Positions 20,966-30,296 of a stretch of DNA of 30,297 nucleotides are shown piece after piece. The position numbers and the translations under genes are program-made. Position 1 is the first letter of the stretch. Every line of letters begins with the position of its first letter. Location of the stretch: contig MU394176.1 in NCBI GenBank assembly GCA_022578605.1, positions 1 to 30,297 of the forward strand, in the 5' to 3' direction. Under the pieces are notes generated by a model. That model worked only from the letters and a program-made list of their open reading frames with translations. It did no database searches and was not told the origin of the DNA. The DNA comes from Camillea tinctor (Eukaryota > Ascomycota > Sordariomycetes > Xylariales > Xylariaceae).

Positions 20966-22520
20966 TCAGCCAAACCTAGGCCTCGTAGCCAGCGGCACGG
21001 GCGGGACCACGGCCTCGGCCCCGGTGTCGGAGATCTTGTTGGGGGGCGGGAAGGGCAGCTTCTTCTTCTTGGCCAGCATGCCCGCGAACGGCGAGGAGGA
21101 GGAGAAGGAGCCCTGCGAACCACCGCTCCCAGAATGGTGATGGTGGTGGTTAGGGTGGCCCGAGGCGGCAGTCGAAGCCATCTTGTCGGCCACGCCGTAC
21201 CGCTCGTTGATCGAGTGCGCCGCCCGCGCCCCCGCCACCACCTGGTCCCCGTGGCGCTGGCGGAAGTTGTTCGCCGTGCTGGCGGCGGCGCGGGCGTCGG
21301 CCAGGGACACCGAGGCGGGGTCCCGGTGCAGGTCCGCCGCGGTCTTGAGGGCGGCTTGCTTCTGCGCCCAGGTCGTGCCTTGGGGGCCGGGGGGCTGGTT
21401 GGGGTTGGGGTTGGGGGGGCTGTTGTGGGAGGAGCTTAGCGGGCTGCGCGACCGCGAACTGCTGGACGACCCCGGGCGCGAACGCGACGAGGCGGAGGAG
21501 CCGGGGCGCGAGGAGGACGGCGCGCTGAGGTGCTGCGAGTGCGGCGAGAAGCTGCGCACGCCGAGGTCGCCGAGGTGCGCGGTGGCTTTGGTGGGGGACG
21601 GCGTCAGGGACGCGGTGAGCATGGGGGTGGTGGCGCGGAGGGGCGGCAGAGGCGGCGGAGGCGTGCGCCGCTTGCCCCAGCCCCCGCTGCTGCTCATGCT
21701 GAGGGAGAACCCCGGCCCGGATATGCCGTCGGCGTCGGGGGCGAGCTGGTGCGGTGCGCCGAGGGGAGGGAGGGACGGGGAGTGGTGGTTTCGCGGCGGG
21801 AGGCGCGGCGGGAGCATGGGAGGTGGCCCAGCACCGGGTCGGCTCGAGGGGTGGGATGAGGATGGGCGGGGGGGCCCACCGCCGCGGAGGGGAGGAGGGG
21901 GGAGGTGGGAGGTCGAGAGCCCGGTGGTGTCGAGGCGGAAGGGCTTGGAGGCTAGGGCTGGGTCCTCGGGCCCGGTCGCGGTCACCGGTCTCTGGTGTTG
22001 GGGGAAAGAGGAGTCGGGAGGTCCGCGCCGGGAGGGGAGAGGGGGACCACCGCCTTGAGAGGAGGTTGAGGTTGGGGGTGGGAGAACATGGCCGTTTGGT
22101 GCTGGGCCTGATCCGTTGACGCGCTTGGGAGGAGGACCGAAGGAGGACGGGTCGCGGAGAGAGGTTATGGGTGCGACGCTGTGGTTACTGCGGGTGCTCT
22201 CGGGGGAGCTGTCGCCGCGGTTGAGGAGGCCTTTCTGTTTTTTTGGTTAAAGGAGTATTAGTAAGGGTTTGAAATGGAAAAGGAGTTTGTTGTGTTAGAG
22301 TGTGTGTTGTTAAGGTATGTGTAAAAAGGGGGTCGGTTAGTAAATAGGAGGTAGAGATAGGTAAAGTTGAAAAAAGAAAGGTTGCTAGGTAAACAAGTGA
22401 ATCTGAATAGAATAAAAGAAAAAGAAAAACATAATATAAACTTACAACTTGTCCTTTCAACGAAGTGCCTTCTTTTTCGGGGTGCCAACCATTCTTCACG
22501 ATTCCTTTCCAGTCTGTCAT
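20966..22520 (-). CDS. Proline-rich protein with SH3-ligand motifs
   Basis: Structure is complement(join(20966..22234,22446..22520)), 447 residues. The 211-nt intron has a consensus GTAAGT donor, a TTTAAC branch and CAG acceptor; the frame is open across the junction. The start ATG (G at -3) opens a conserved-looking N-terminus, MTDWKGIVKNGWHPEKEG. It is followed by a GLLNRGDSSPEST region, SLRDPSSFGPPPKRV, and a long proline/serine-rich section with PPMLPPRLPPRN and PPPLPPL, typical polyproline ligands of SH3 domains. Near the C-terminus a predicted helical segment (WAQKQAALKTAADLHRDP ... ADARAAASTANNFRQRHGDQ ... INERYGVADK) looks like the conserved core. A polyhistidine stretch and KKKK follow. 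The layout resembles fungal proline-rich cortical or actin-patch adaptors (Aim3-like), but that assignment is only a guess. GC-rich coding gives long meaningless frames on the opposite strand. It shares a promoter region with Mis12. Confidence 0.75.
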
Positions 22521-23398
22521 TTCTATTGTTGTTTTGTTATTGTCGTCGGCAGCAGCAGGCGGCGGATGGATAGGAGAAAACTGGAAGACTCCTAAAAAGT
22601 TAGGTATGTAAGATGAGAGATGATGACAAAAGTTGTTACTTCTGGGCTTGGGTGATTTAATTTTATAGCTAAGATAAAGGGTCCCTTTTTTTTCTTTTTT
22701 CCTTTTTTCTTTTTTTATCCGTTTCCTTTTCTTCTTTCCATTTATAATATTTTTTATGAAATTTGTATCCCATAGTTCCTAGGTATGGAGCTTTGCTTTG
22801 TTCCTCGATCCAAACTATTGAATAGGGTGGATTTGCATAAATTCGCACGATGACGTATATCCACACGCATGTGAATTCCAAGGTTCTCACTCTAACCTAC
22901 CTAAGCCACAGGTGCTCACGCCGCAACAGGGGGTTTCGGGGGATCGGGTTTGTTAGATCTGCTTTTCTAGAATTGGGGCTTGCAGGCTCTTTTTTTTTTT
23001 TTTTTTTTTTACCTTCTAGGCCAGGCTAGTGTGATTGCATTGCTACCTGAGATAAGTACGTACCTGGTAGCGGATATAGGAGGTAGACTAGCTAACTAGT
23101 ACTATTTAGTGCAAAGATATACTACTAGCGGCCAATTCCGTCCACCGCTCGCGGTACCACTATTGATAACTAGACTGTTGGCCCCTCCAAACTCCCCAAA
23201 CCCACTCTAAATATTGACATTTGATCCCATCCCATTAAAAAAAAAGAAGAAGAGAGATACAGAAACGCGACGCGTTTTCTATTCCCAACCAAGCGATAGG
23301 GTTAAATGACGACAACCCAATTCATGACACTGGAACTCTAGAGAAACGGAAACACGGATTCTTCAAAGAAAGAAATAAATATATAAATATCATGCGCC
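22521..23398. promoter_or_regulatory. Divergent promoter region between the proline-rich gene and Mis12
   Basis: No gene is seen. A pyrimidine tract at 22680-22740 and a run of 21 T at 22990-23010 are present. An ACGCG-rich element sits at 23265-23275 on the Mis12 side. The 75 bases directly before the proline-rich gene carry CAA and GCTGCC-like short repeats in its leader, without an ATG. Confidence 0.6.
23265..23275 (+). promoter_or_regulatory. MCB-like element (ACGCGACGCGT) upstream of Mis12
   Basis: The consensus MluI cell-cycle box ACGCGT lies at 23270-23275, directly preceded by ACGCGA at 23265-23270. It is about 124 bases before the Mis12 start. MBF (Mbp1/Swi6-type) binds ACGCGT to drive G1/S transcription in yeasts, which would suit a kinetochore gene. 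Function here is inferred. Confidence 0.45.
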
Positions 23399-23563
23399 AT
23401 GACAACATCCACCACCTCAGACACCGAACTTTTGACGGAGCATTTTGGATACCCGCCCGTTGTACGTAACAATCTATTTTCCTCCCTACTTCCTCTATCT
23501 ATCTATCTATATATATAATCCCCACATACTAACCCTTATATTGCTACCCCTCCTCTCCTAGAG
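23392..23563 (+). promoter_or_regulatory. Upstream ORF overlapping the Mis12 start, stop made by splicing
   Basis: ATG 23392 (A at -3) lies seven bases before the Mis12 ATG and is out of frame with it. In spliced RNA it reads 23 codons, and its stop TAG is formed by T23461 joined to AG 23562-23563. In unspliced RNA it ends two codons further at TAA inside the intron. If transcription starts upstream of 23392, Mis12 would rely on leaky scanning. Confidence 0.5.
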
Positions 23564-24854
23564 TCTGATCGACGACATAATCAACAGCGTCAACATCCTC
23601 GCCGAGCGCGCCCTCAACAGTGTCGAGCAGGGCCTCCTCAACGCCCCCCCCTCCAGCCTCGGTTTCAAGCCCGCCTCCAAATCCAAGTCCAAATCGCAGC
23701 GGCAGAAGAAAGACGACCATGACGCCAACAACCCCGAGGGGGTCGACCCGGCCGAGCAGGCCAAGACCGAGATCGAGGCGGGCACGCACCAGCTCGAGAC
23801 GCTGCTGTGCGCCAGCATCGACCGCAACTTCGACAAGTTCGAGATCTACGTGCTGCGCAACGTGCTATGCGTGAAGCCCGCCGACGTGCGCGACTGGATG
23901 CGGCTGTCTCACTACGAAGGGCTCGACTTCACCTCCATCTCGCCCCCTTCCACCACTACCGGCGATGCCGCCAACAGTAACAGGATGGACGTCGACGTCG
24001 ACGTCGACATGCCCACGCTCGACTCGATCAACCTCCTCCGCCGCAAGCTGCGCGAGAGCATGCGCCTCAACGCGCTCCTCACCGCCGAGCGCGCGCGCAA
24101 CGAGCACCTGCTCTCCTCTCTGCGCGGGCTCGTCGGCGGGGGCACCCCCGTGAAGAGCGAGGCCTCCTCGCCCGCGGCCAGTAAGACCGGCAAGCGGGCC
24201 TCTACCTCCGCTCCCCCCGAACCCGCACCCGCACCCCTCAACCGCGACGATAGCCCGTTCGCCTTCCTCCACCACAAAGCCGACCTCGCCAACGCCGGGG
24301 GCGCCACGCCCCTCAGCACCACGACCGCCTTCACGCTCTCGCAGATGCAAGCGCTGCGATCGCTCTCCGCGTCCCTGCGCACCCTAACCCCCGACCTCCT
24401 CGCCAAGCCACAGCCCCAAGAGCACACGCCCGAATCCGAAAGCACCAGCGAAGGGGGAGACGAGGCAGGGAAGGAGAAGAAGAAGAGCTGGCGCCGCGAG
24501 CGCCTCGAGTACGTCGAGGCCGCGACGCGGCGGCACCTCGAGGCGGTGCAGGGCTTGGAGCTGGGGCGGCACGGCGAGGTGCGCGACGGGGAGTGGCAGG
24601 GCGGGGGCAAGGGGCTGGCGCGGGGGGAGGTGGAGGGCTTGGAGAGGGTGGTTGGCCTGCTGGGCGGTGGTGATCATGCTGATGCGAATGATAATAATAA
24701 TGGCGGAGTAGCCAAGACGCCCGCGGCCAAGAAAATGAAACCGCCGGCTTCGGCTTCGAGGACGAGGTCTGCGAGGAAGGCAGCTACCGCGGCGGCTGGT
24801 ACGGGAGCTGGAGCTGGAGTTGGTAATGACGATGATAAGATGGATGAATCATGA
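23399..24854 (+). CDS. mis12: Kinetochore protein Mis12/Mtw1 (MIND complex subunit)
   Basis: Structure is join(23399..23461,23562..24854), 451 residues. Mis12/Mtw1 is a core subunit of the MIND complex that links inner centromere chromatin (CENP-C) to Ndc80 and microtubules. The family N-terminus is clear: LLTEHFGYPPVSLIDDIINS then VNILAERALNSVEQGL (about 11-46). It is followed by a second conserved block around CASIDRNFDKFEIYVLRNVL and WMRLSHYEGLDF. A coiled-coil-like segment is at about 177-211 (INLLRRKLRESMRLNALLTA onward). The 100-nt intron has donor GTACGT and a perfect TACTAAC branch; it falls between PPV and SLID. The protein is longer than yeast Mtw1 (~290): extra Asp-Val repeats (164-170), low-complexity Pro/Ala/Ser linkers, and a basic tail (KKMKPPASASRTRSARKAAT). 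I chose ATG 23399 because the ATG seven bases upstream is out of frame. Third-codon positions are very GC-rich. Confidence 0.9.
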
Positions 24855-25508
24855 AAAAAAATGGTTTGAATATGTTTCTTCCTTTTTTATTTTTGCCCTT
24901 TTTTCTTAGATATGAGAAAAAGGAAAGGAAAGGAAAAGGGGTAGGGTAGAGGTTTACCTTATTTCGGTAATCAGCACTCACCCTTTTTAACGGTTGGAGT
25001 GTTTCAAAGGCGTTTTTTTCTTCTATTGGTCTCATGTGTTGGGTTTCTTTTTCTTCTTTTTTAAACCCCATCTCTCAAGCTGGGCGGCGCTTGTAAGTAG
25101 CTTGGGCAGGTAGGTAAGGATTATCATGAAATGGATCTACTTCCCCTATCCATTAAGGGGGAGGGCGGAGGGGAAGTGGTGTTATAAAATAAACAAACCA
25201 CTTTTGATTCAATAAAAAAATCGCCGTCCTCCTTTATGAATACCATTTCGCTACCTATACCGAGACTTAAGAAATACATGACTCTTTCAGCCGGGCCGAG
25301 AGCAAATACAACGTGGTGAGTATCGTATACCTTGCGCTGCCTAACCGATCATTATCGAGTCGGGATCCACATGTATAGACAGGACAGAGCAGAGCAGGAC
25401 AACAGGTATATGTGCACACCGCATACTACAACTACAATAAATAGGTATATATACAACATATATAGTATGTATCATGGAGGTACGGTGACTTGGGAATACA
25501 AATATGAT
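24855..25508. other. Convergent 3' region between Mis12 and the PPR gene
   Basis: AT-rich, with T-rich runs just after the Mis12 stop and an AGGAAAGGAAAGG-type purine stretch near 24920. AGGTAGGTAA lies at 25108-25117. No gene is seen. Confidence 0.6.
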
Positions 25509-28118
25509 TTAAGGAGCAGCCGGAGACGTCTCCTCCTCTTTTGACACATCATTATTTGGGTGAATAGGATCGGTGTTGGGGTCTATCAATCTGAAATCCC
25601 TCGCGAGGCACCAGAAATGATGATTCCAAAACCTAGTATCGTCCTTGCCGTACCGCTGTAAAGCCTGCGTTCGCGTAGTGTCGACCATCATTTTCGCATC
25701 CGGAAGCCGGGATTGGCGTAATAGTGCAGTCAATAGCGCCGCTTGTGACCCAAGAGAGACGGGTTCACCCTTATTCATTACGTGATAAAACATCCGGAGG
25801 GCAACGTCCGGGTCGCCGGCGGCGGCGTAACCCTGAACAAGACGGTCGTAGAAAACACGGTCCAAGTCGCCGTCGAAGAACGATTCGCGCCTCTCAACCA
25901 GCTGATTGACAGCCTTGATGTCAGGCGGTGAGAGCGAAAAGTAATACTCGGCGAGCATAGTGTATATGTGCGGCGAGAGTTTCTTCTCAGTAGTCCATAT
26001 ATGCTCGATCAGAGCATTGGCGGCTGTTGCCGACTCTGACTGGAGCAGGAGGTAGACCATCTTACCATATGTAAACAGGTTGATCTCGAGCCCCGCTGCC
26101 TCCATTTCCGAGAGTGCCTGCGAGACGATCTCTTCTTGTTCTTGTGGGCTAGCCGGGTTATACTTGGAGAACGCGGCATCTAGTACGATAGTGAAGGTCG
26201 CAGCGTCAGCTTGCACGCCGTATACCTTCATCGTATCGAACAGTTTCCGCACATCATCATCACGGCTATTACGGATGAATGCTCGTAGCATCGTGTTGAA
26301 AGTGACGACATCAGGCTTGATGCCTTCTTTGGTGGCCCAGGCCAAAAGCTTCTCAGCGACATCAAGATGGTTACGTTGGATCATTCCTGCAATGGCGGCA
26401 TTGACGGGTTCGATGGTTGGTTCAATTGCGGCGCGGCTCCTGGTCTTCGGATCTGCCTTCCCCAGTCGGGTCATCTCCTCTAAAGCCTGAATCCCAGCAC
26501 GGATATCACCCGAATCGATCAGTCCGGCTATGCGGCTCGTCCAGATAGCGGGGTCGAATTGCATACCCGAGAGGGTCAGTTTTGTCCAAATGTTTTTGAT
26601 GGCGGTACCGTTTCCGGCCACTCTACAACCATCCAGCATGCGAGTCCACGTCTTTATAGTCGGCTTGAGTTTAATCATATTCATCACATCCAAGGTTTTC
26701 AGTGCTTCATCAGGTTGTTTCAAAGCCATGCGAGTGTAGACGAATGAGTCGAAAAGCTCTGGCTGTTGGCAAAGCTCTGCCGCTTTCTCTTTCGTCATTG
26801 TTGTCCCAGAGCCCACGAATTCGTCCCAGAGCTTATTGACCTGCTGAGGCCTACGTTTTCTTAAAGCGTCTGATAAGCCTCCCTCTATATTTGCGGTACC
26901 AGTTATCCGGAGGCCACGATGTATCTGTGAAACCGTTCTACCAGCTTGTGGTTTACTTGTCAAATGTGCTGACTGGATTCTTGCCTTTAGGTGTGACTTG
27001 ACGGCGGACCATTGGTCCATGATGTATTTTTCTAGGTGCGGAAATGTCTCTGCGATTTCACGTCGAAGTTTGTCTTCAGGGATGGGGACAAAGGTAATGA
27101 TGTTAGCTACGCCAACTAAAAAGCGATGGGCACTTTTTCTGGCCTCGGCGGAGGTTCTTTGGCCATCGAGCAGTATAGTGTAGGTAGCTATCGCTAAGAT
27201 GGCTACTGGGGTGCCGAGCTGGCTATTATAATAGCGCGGAAATAAACTGTCGACTGCTGCAATGAAATCCGCATTCCGCGCAAACCCTGTCAAATGATAC
27301 CTTTCAAGTTTCGAAAGCGACCATCCATCCCTAACATTATCGTCGGCAGAATACGGCACCAAGTCTTGGGGTGAAGATAGGACTTTCCACGACTCGACAA
27401 GATCCATAAGCAGGGCTTCCCGTTCGGGTTGTTGGCTGTAGCCAACTCCAATGTCTAGAATAGCCCGTATAAGATGTCCTACTAGATCAGCCCATTCAGT
27501 AGGTCTCAGATCGCCTATATCTGCGTAAGTGCGAAAGATGTCTGCCACGGCAGGCAGACCACCAGTCAGCATATCAGCCTTCTTCTCGACTCTGATCTTC
27601 TCCAGGAGCCTCGACACGATAGAAGTAAAGGCAAGGGGTAGATGGGCCCCGGGCTGCTGCACAAGAGGATATAACTTGGTCTTGAGGTAAACATAAGCTT
27701 CGGCAACCGGCTTGTTACTCTTGACCATTTCCTCTAGCTCCGTAACAGCTTTGGCTATTTCTATACTGGTATCGGAGCTCAATGAAGCAGGCTGCATTGG
27801 GCCATTCTGTGATTCTTTTTGCTCTTGAACAATTTGTTGGAACAGGTTCGCGGTCAGATCGCTGGAATTCCCTGCCCTGTCGAAATAATTTTGAGATGCT
27901 CTCAATCTCGCCACTCTCCTGTCGGGGGTATTGTCACGGAACTTTCGGACTAGGGGTCGTTCTTCCGGTTGGTCGGTGGTTGAAGTCGTCTCAGCTTGAG
28001 TAGTAGTGGTGGTGCTGAAGGGAGAGGCTCGAGACGGCTGCGTCTGGGGCGAGCGCACTTGGCCTACGATCGCAACCCGGTGACGACATAGTGCGCAGAC
28101 AGACCTTGAGCCCTTCAT
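25509..28118 (-). CDS. Mitochondrial pentatricopeptide repeat (PPR) protein
   Basis: Intronless, 869 residues from ATG 28116-28118. The open frame reaches ten codons further upstream, to a TTG, but without an ATG. PPR proteins bind organellar RNA and control its processing, stability or translation. The N-terminus (MKGSRSVCALCRHRVAIVGQ) is basic, lacks acidic residues and leads into a Thr/Ser-rich stretch, as expected for a mitochondrial presequence. Helix-turn-helix repeats of about 35 residues run from roughly 450 to 760. Clear examples are LKTLDVMNMIKLKPTIKTWT, WTKLTLSGMQFDPAIWTSRI, and GIKPDVVTFNTMLRAFIRNS followed by KLFDTMKVYGVQADAATFTI. The first ~400 residues are alpha-helical-looking and specific to fungal members. 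I cannot assign it to a named factor such as Pet309/Cya5 or CIA84. Codon use is much less GC3-biased than in the two genes flanking it. The C-terminus is short and acidic (SKEEETSPAAP). Confidence 0.85.
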   Translation of the reverse strand: MKGSRSVCALCRHRVAIVGQVRSPQTQPSRASPFSTTTTTQAETTSTTDQPEERPLVRKFRDNTPDRRVARLRASQNYFDRAGNSSDLTANLFQQIVQEQKESQNGPMQPASLSSDTSIEIAKAVTELEEMVKSNKPVAEAYVYLKTKLYPLVQQPGAHLPLAFTSIVSRLLEKIRVEKKADMLTGGLPAVADIFRTYADIGDLRPTEWADLVGHLIRAILDIGVGYSQQPEREALLMDLVESWKVLSSPQDLVPYSADDNVRDGWSLSKLERYHLTGFARNADFIAAVDSLFPRYYNSQLGTPVAILAIATYTILLDGQRTSAEARKSAHRFLVGVANIITFVPIPEDKLRREIAETFPHLEKYIMDQWSAVKSHLKARIQSAHLTSKPQAGRTVSQIHRGLRITGTANIEGGLSDALRKRRPQQVNKLWDEFVGSGTTMTKEKAAELCQQPELFDSFVYTRMALKQPDEALKTLDVMNMIKLKPTIKTWTRMLDGCRVAGNGTAIKNIWTKLTLSGMQFDPAIWTSRIAGLIDSGDIRAGIQALEEMTRLGKADPKTRSRAAIEPTIEPVNAAIAGMIQRNHLDVAEKLLAWATKEGIKPDVVTFNTMLRAFIRNSRDDDVRKLFDTMKVYGVQADAATFTIVLDAAFSKYNPASPQEQEEIVSQALSEMEAAGLEINLFTYGKMVYLLLQSESATAANALIEHIWTTEKKLSPHIYTMLAEYYFSLSPPDIKAVNQLVERRESFFDGDLDRVFYDRLVQGYAAAGDPDVALRMFYHVMNKGEPVSLGSQAALLTALLRQSRLPDAKMMVDTTRTQALQRYGKDDTRFWNHHFWCLARDFRLIDPNTDPIHPNNDVSKEEETSPAAP

Positions 28119-28787
28119 AACATCTAAGGAGGGTAGATCATATGTCAATGGGTGGTTGAATTGTGGGATGTAGGCGGGAGGTAGATAGAGAAGTAAAATA
28201 GTATAGCGGGGCTACTTAAGTAGTTGTAGAGGTTACCTAAGGTGGATCCTTTCCACTCTTTTTCTTTTTCTTTTTTTGGCATCGATCGGGAACGGCATTA
28301 CGGAGCACAACGGTGCCGATAACGGGAGCTTGGGCCACCGGGGTTAGGTGCCTGTATACCACTGTACACCGTGACCGACTATAAGCTTAAACTTGTGAAA
28401 TAAACATAATGATGCTATTGAATAGTTTCCTAGGCTATAATTAAAACATAGGTACATCTATCAGGCACCACTCCTATCTAAGGTACCTAAAATAATTACT
28501 AGGCAGCTCAAGTTGAAGTTCACTCCCTATAACCGAATAAATAAAGTTGGAACATCCAACCCTCCACTACCACCATCACCACCACTACCATTATTATTAC
28601 TATTACTACTTATGTACCCAAGTCTGTGATACCCAACTCCGACACCGACTTTTAGTTTTTATTTTTTTTAATAATTCCATGATTTGAATGGCCAAACCCC
28701 CCCCCAACTCCATCCTATATCCTCATCAACCAACAACCGCCATATCTAAAGACCAAACATATAACCTAATCTACATACACCGCTGCC
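28119..28787. promoter_or_regulatory. Divergent promoter region between the PPR gene and the phosphatase
   Basis: No gene is seen. It has pyrimidine patches at 28255-28280, a CCACTACCA-type simple sequence at 28563-28592, and an A/T-rich zone at 28590-28690. No CACGTG/CACGTT Pho4-type box was seen near the phosphatase start. Confidence 0.55.
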
Positions 28788-28825
28788 ATGACCACTCTCA
28801 TCCCTCGTCCGCCCTACACCCCTGA
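28612..28825 (+). promoter_or_regulatory. Three upstream ORFs before the phosphatase start
   Basis: ATG 28612 gives a five-codon ORF ending at TGA 28627-28629. ATG 28679 gives the two-codon ORF ATG-ATT-TGA (28679-28687). Directly after it, ATG 28688 (G at -3) opens a 45-codon ORF that runs past the main ATG (28788) in another frame and stops at TGA 28823-28825. Whether the mRNA leader includes them is unknown. Confidence 0.45.
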
Positions 28826-30215
28826 CGAGCTCAAGGCCCTCTACCCGGCCGACCTCGAGCTCCAGCTCGTGCAAGTCCTACTCCGGCATGGAGAACGAAC
28901 CCCCGTATCGCCCCGGTTCCAAAACGCCGGACTCGCCCCCTTCTGGCCCTACTGCAGTGCCGTCCGCCAGCTCAAGTCCGTCGTGCTCGACCGCCCCACC
29001 GGCAAGTTCGACACGCTCGAGTGGAAGCGCCGCCTGGAGACCTTCGGCCCGCGGGACGAGCCCGTGCTGGCCGCCGGGCCCCGCGGCGAGCTCGACGGCG
29101 TCTGTGACATGGGCATGCTGACGGACCGCGGGCGGGAGACCACGTACGACCTGGGCGTGCGTCTGCGGCGCCTGTACGTCGAGCAGCTGGGCTTCCTGCC
29201 GCGGACGCTCTCCGACGCCGACTCGCTGTACCTGCGCGCGACGCCGATCCCGCGCGCGCTGGACTCGGTGCAGGAGACCTTCACGGGGCTGTACCCGGCG
29301 TCGGCGCGCGCGCAGCCCTTCCCGCCGCCCACCATCGTGGCGCGCGCGCCCGGCGACGAGACCCTCTTCCCCAACGACAGCAACTGCCGGCGGTTCGCGG
29401 CGCTGTCGCGGGCCTTCGCGCAGCGCGCCGCCGACCGCTGGAACGGCACCGACGACATGGCGTACCTGAACAAGCTGTACGGCAGGTGGATGCCGCCCGA
29501 GTCGCCGCGCGTCGCCGTCGACTCGCGCCCGCGGCTCAGCGGCATTATGGACACCATCAACTCGACCCTGGCGCACGGGCCCGAGACGCGGCTGCCGAAG
29601 GAGTTCTACGACGCCAAGGGGCGGGCCATCATCGAGAAGATCGGCGTCGAGGAGTGGTTCGCCGGCTACAAGGAGAGCCGGGAGTACCGGGTCCTCGGCA
29701 TTGGCGGGCTGATGGGCGACGTGGTGAGCCGGATGGTGGGGAGCGTGGAGCGGTCGACCGCCGACGGCGAGTACGAGGTGGCCCGGTCTCTAGACCAGAA
29801 GGCCCTCCGAGATGGAAAAGGGGCGACTCCGGTACGGTTTGGTCTTAGCGGCTGTCACGACACAACGTTGGCTGCTGTGTTGGCCAGCCTAGGCGCATTT
29901 GACACGGACAAGTGGCCGCCGTACACGAGTCACATCGCTATCGAGCTATTCCGCAAACAGGGGGGTACTAGTAATTCGTCGGTCAAGGGACAAGCCAAGA
30001 ACAGCAGCTGGTTCGGCTCGCTCTTCTCGTCCGTCAAGCCGGGCACCCCGCCTCCCGGCATAGGCCGCAAGCAAAGCGACGAGCTCACAGCGGAGGAAAA
30101 GGCAAAGTTGAATGGGTATTATGTCCGGCTGCGGTACAATGATGAGGTCGTGAGCGTGCCGGGGTGCAAGCCGCAGGGCAAACACCTCGACGGGGATGAG
30201 AGCTTCTGCACATTG
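28788..30215 (+). CDS. Histidine acid phosphatase (branch-2 histidine phosphatase), 3' end missing
   Basis: The first exon gives 476 residues; a perfect donor GTAAGT begins at 30216 and the gene then runs into a poly-G run and the window edge, so the C-terminus is missing. Catalytic motifs are present: RHGERTP at 33-39, where the first histidine forms the phosphohistidine intermediate, and HD at 357-358 (SGCHDTTLAAVL), which supplies the proton donor. YLRATPIPRALDSVQ carries the second substrate-binding arginine. The enzyme should hydrolyse phosphomonoesters. No signal peptide is visible (MTTLIPRPPYTPDELKAL), so an intracellular enzyme, closer to lysophosphatidate-phosphatase/ACP6-like members than to secreted PHO5-type or phytase enzymes, is inferred. 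A Ser/Lys-rich insertion (about 399-436) follows the HD motif. GC at third positions is nearly saturated up to about 29780, then drops. Confidence 0.88.
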
Positions 30216-30225
30216 GTAAGTTCTC

Positions 30226-30227
<2 letters not shown>

Positions 30228-30296
<69 letters not shown>
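30228..30296 (+). repeat. Run of 69 G at the window end, probable assembly artefact
   Basis: After CTCCC the sequence is G only from 30228 to 30296, ending in one A. It lies a few bases into the phosphatase intron. Runs like this commonly come from two-colour sequencing chemistry calling missing signal as G, or from a contig end at a real poly-G. It should not be read as biological length. Confidence 0.85.

Noticed and set aside
21183..22058. 291-codon plus-strand frame opposite the proline-rich gene
   Set aside because: Gly/Arg-rich product expected from the complement of Pro/Ser-rich GC-rich coding. No splice or start support.
23865..24610. Minus-strand frames of 161 and 232 codons opposite Mis12
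   Set aside because: Antisense artefacts of high GC3. No domain is recognisable and the plus frame is clearly Mis12.
28878..29576. Two long minus-strand frames inside the phosphatase exon
   Set aside because: Products are Arg/Val/Gly-rich antisense translations of a GC3-saturated exon. The plus frame holds RHGERTP and the HD motif.
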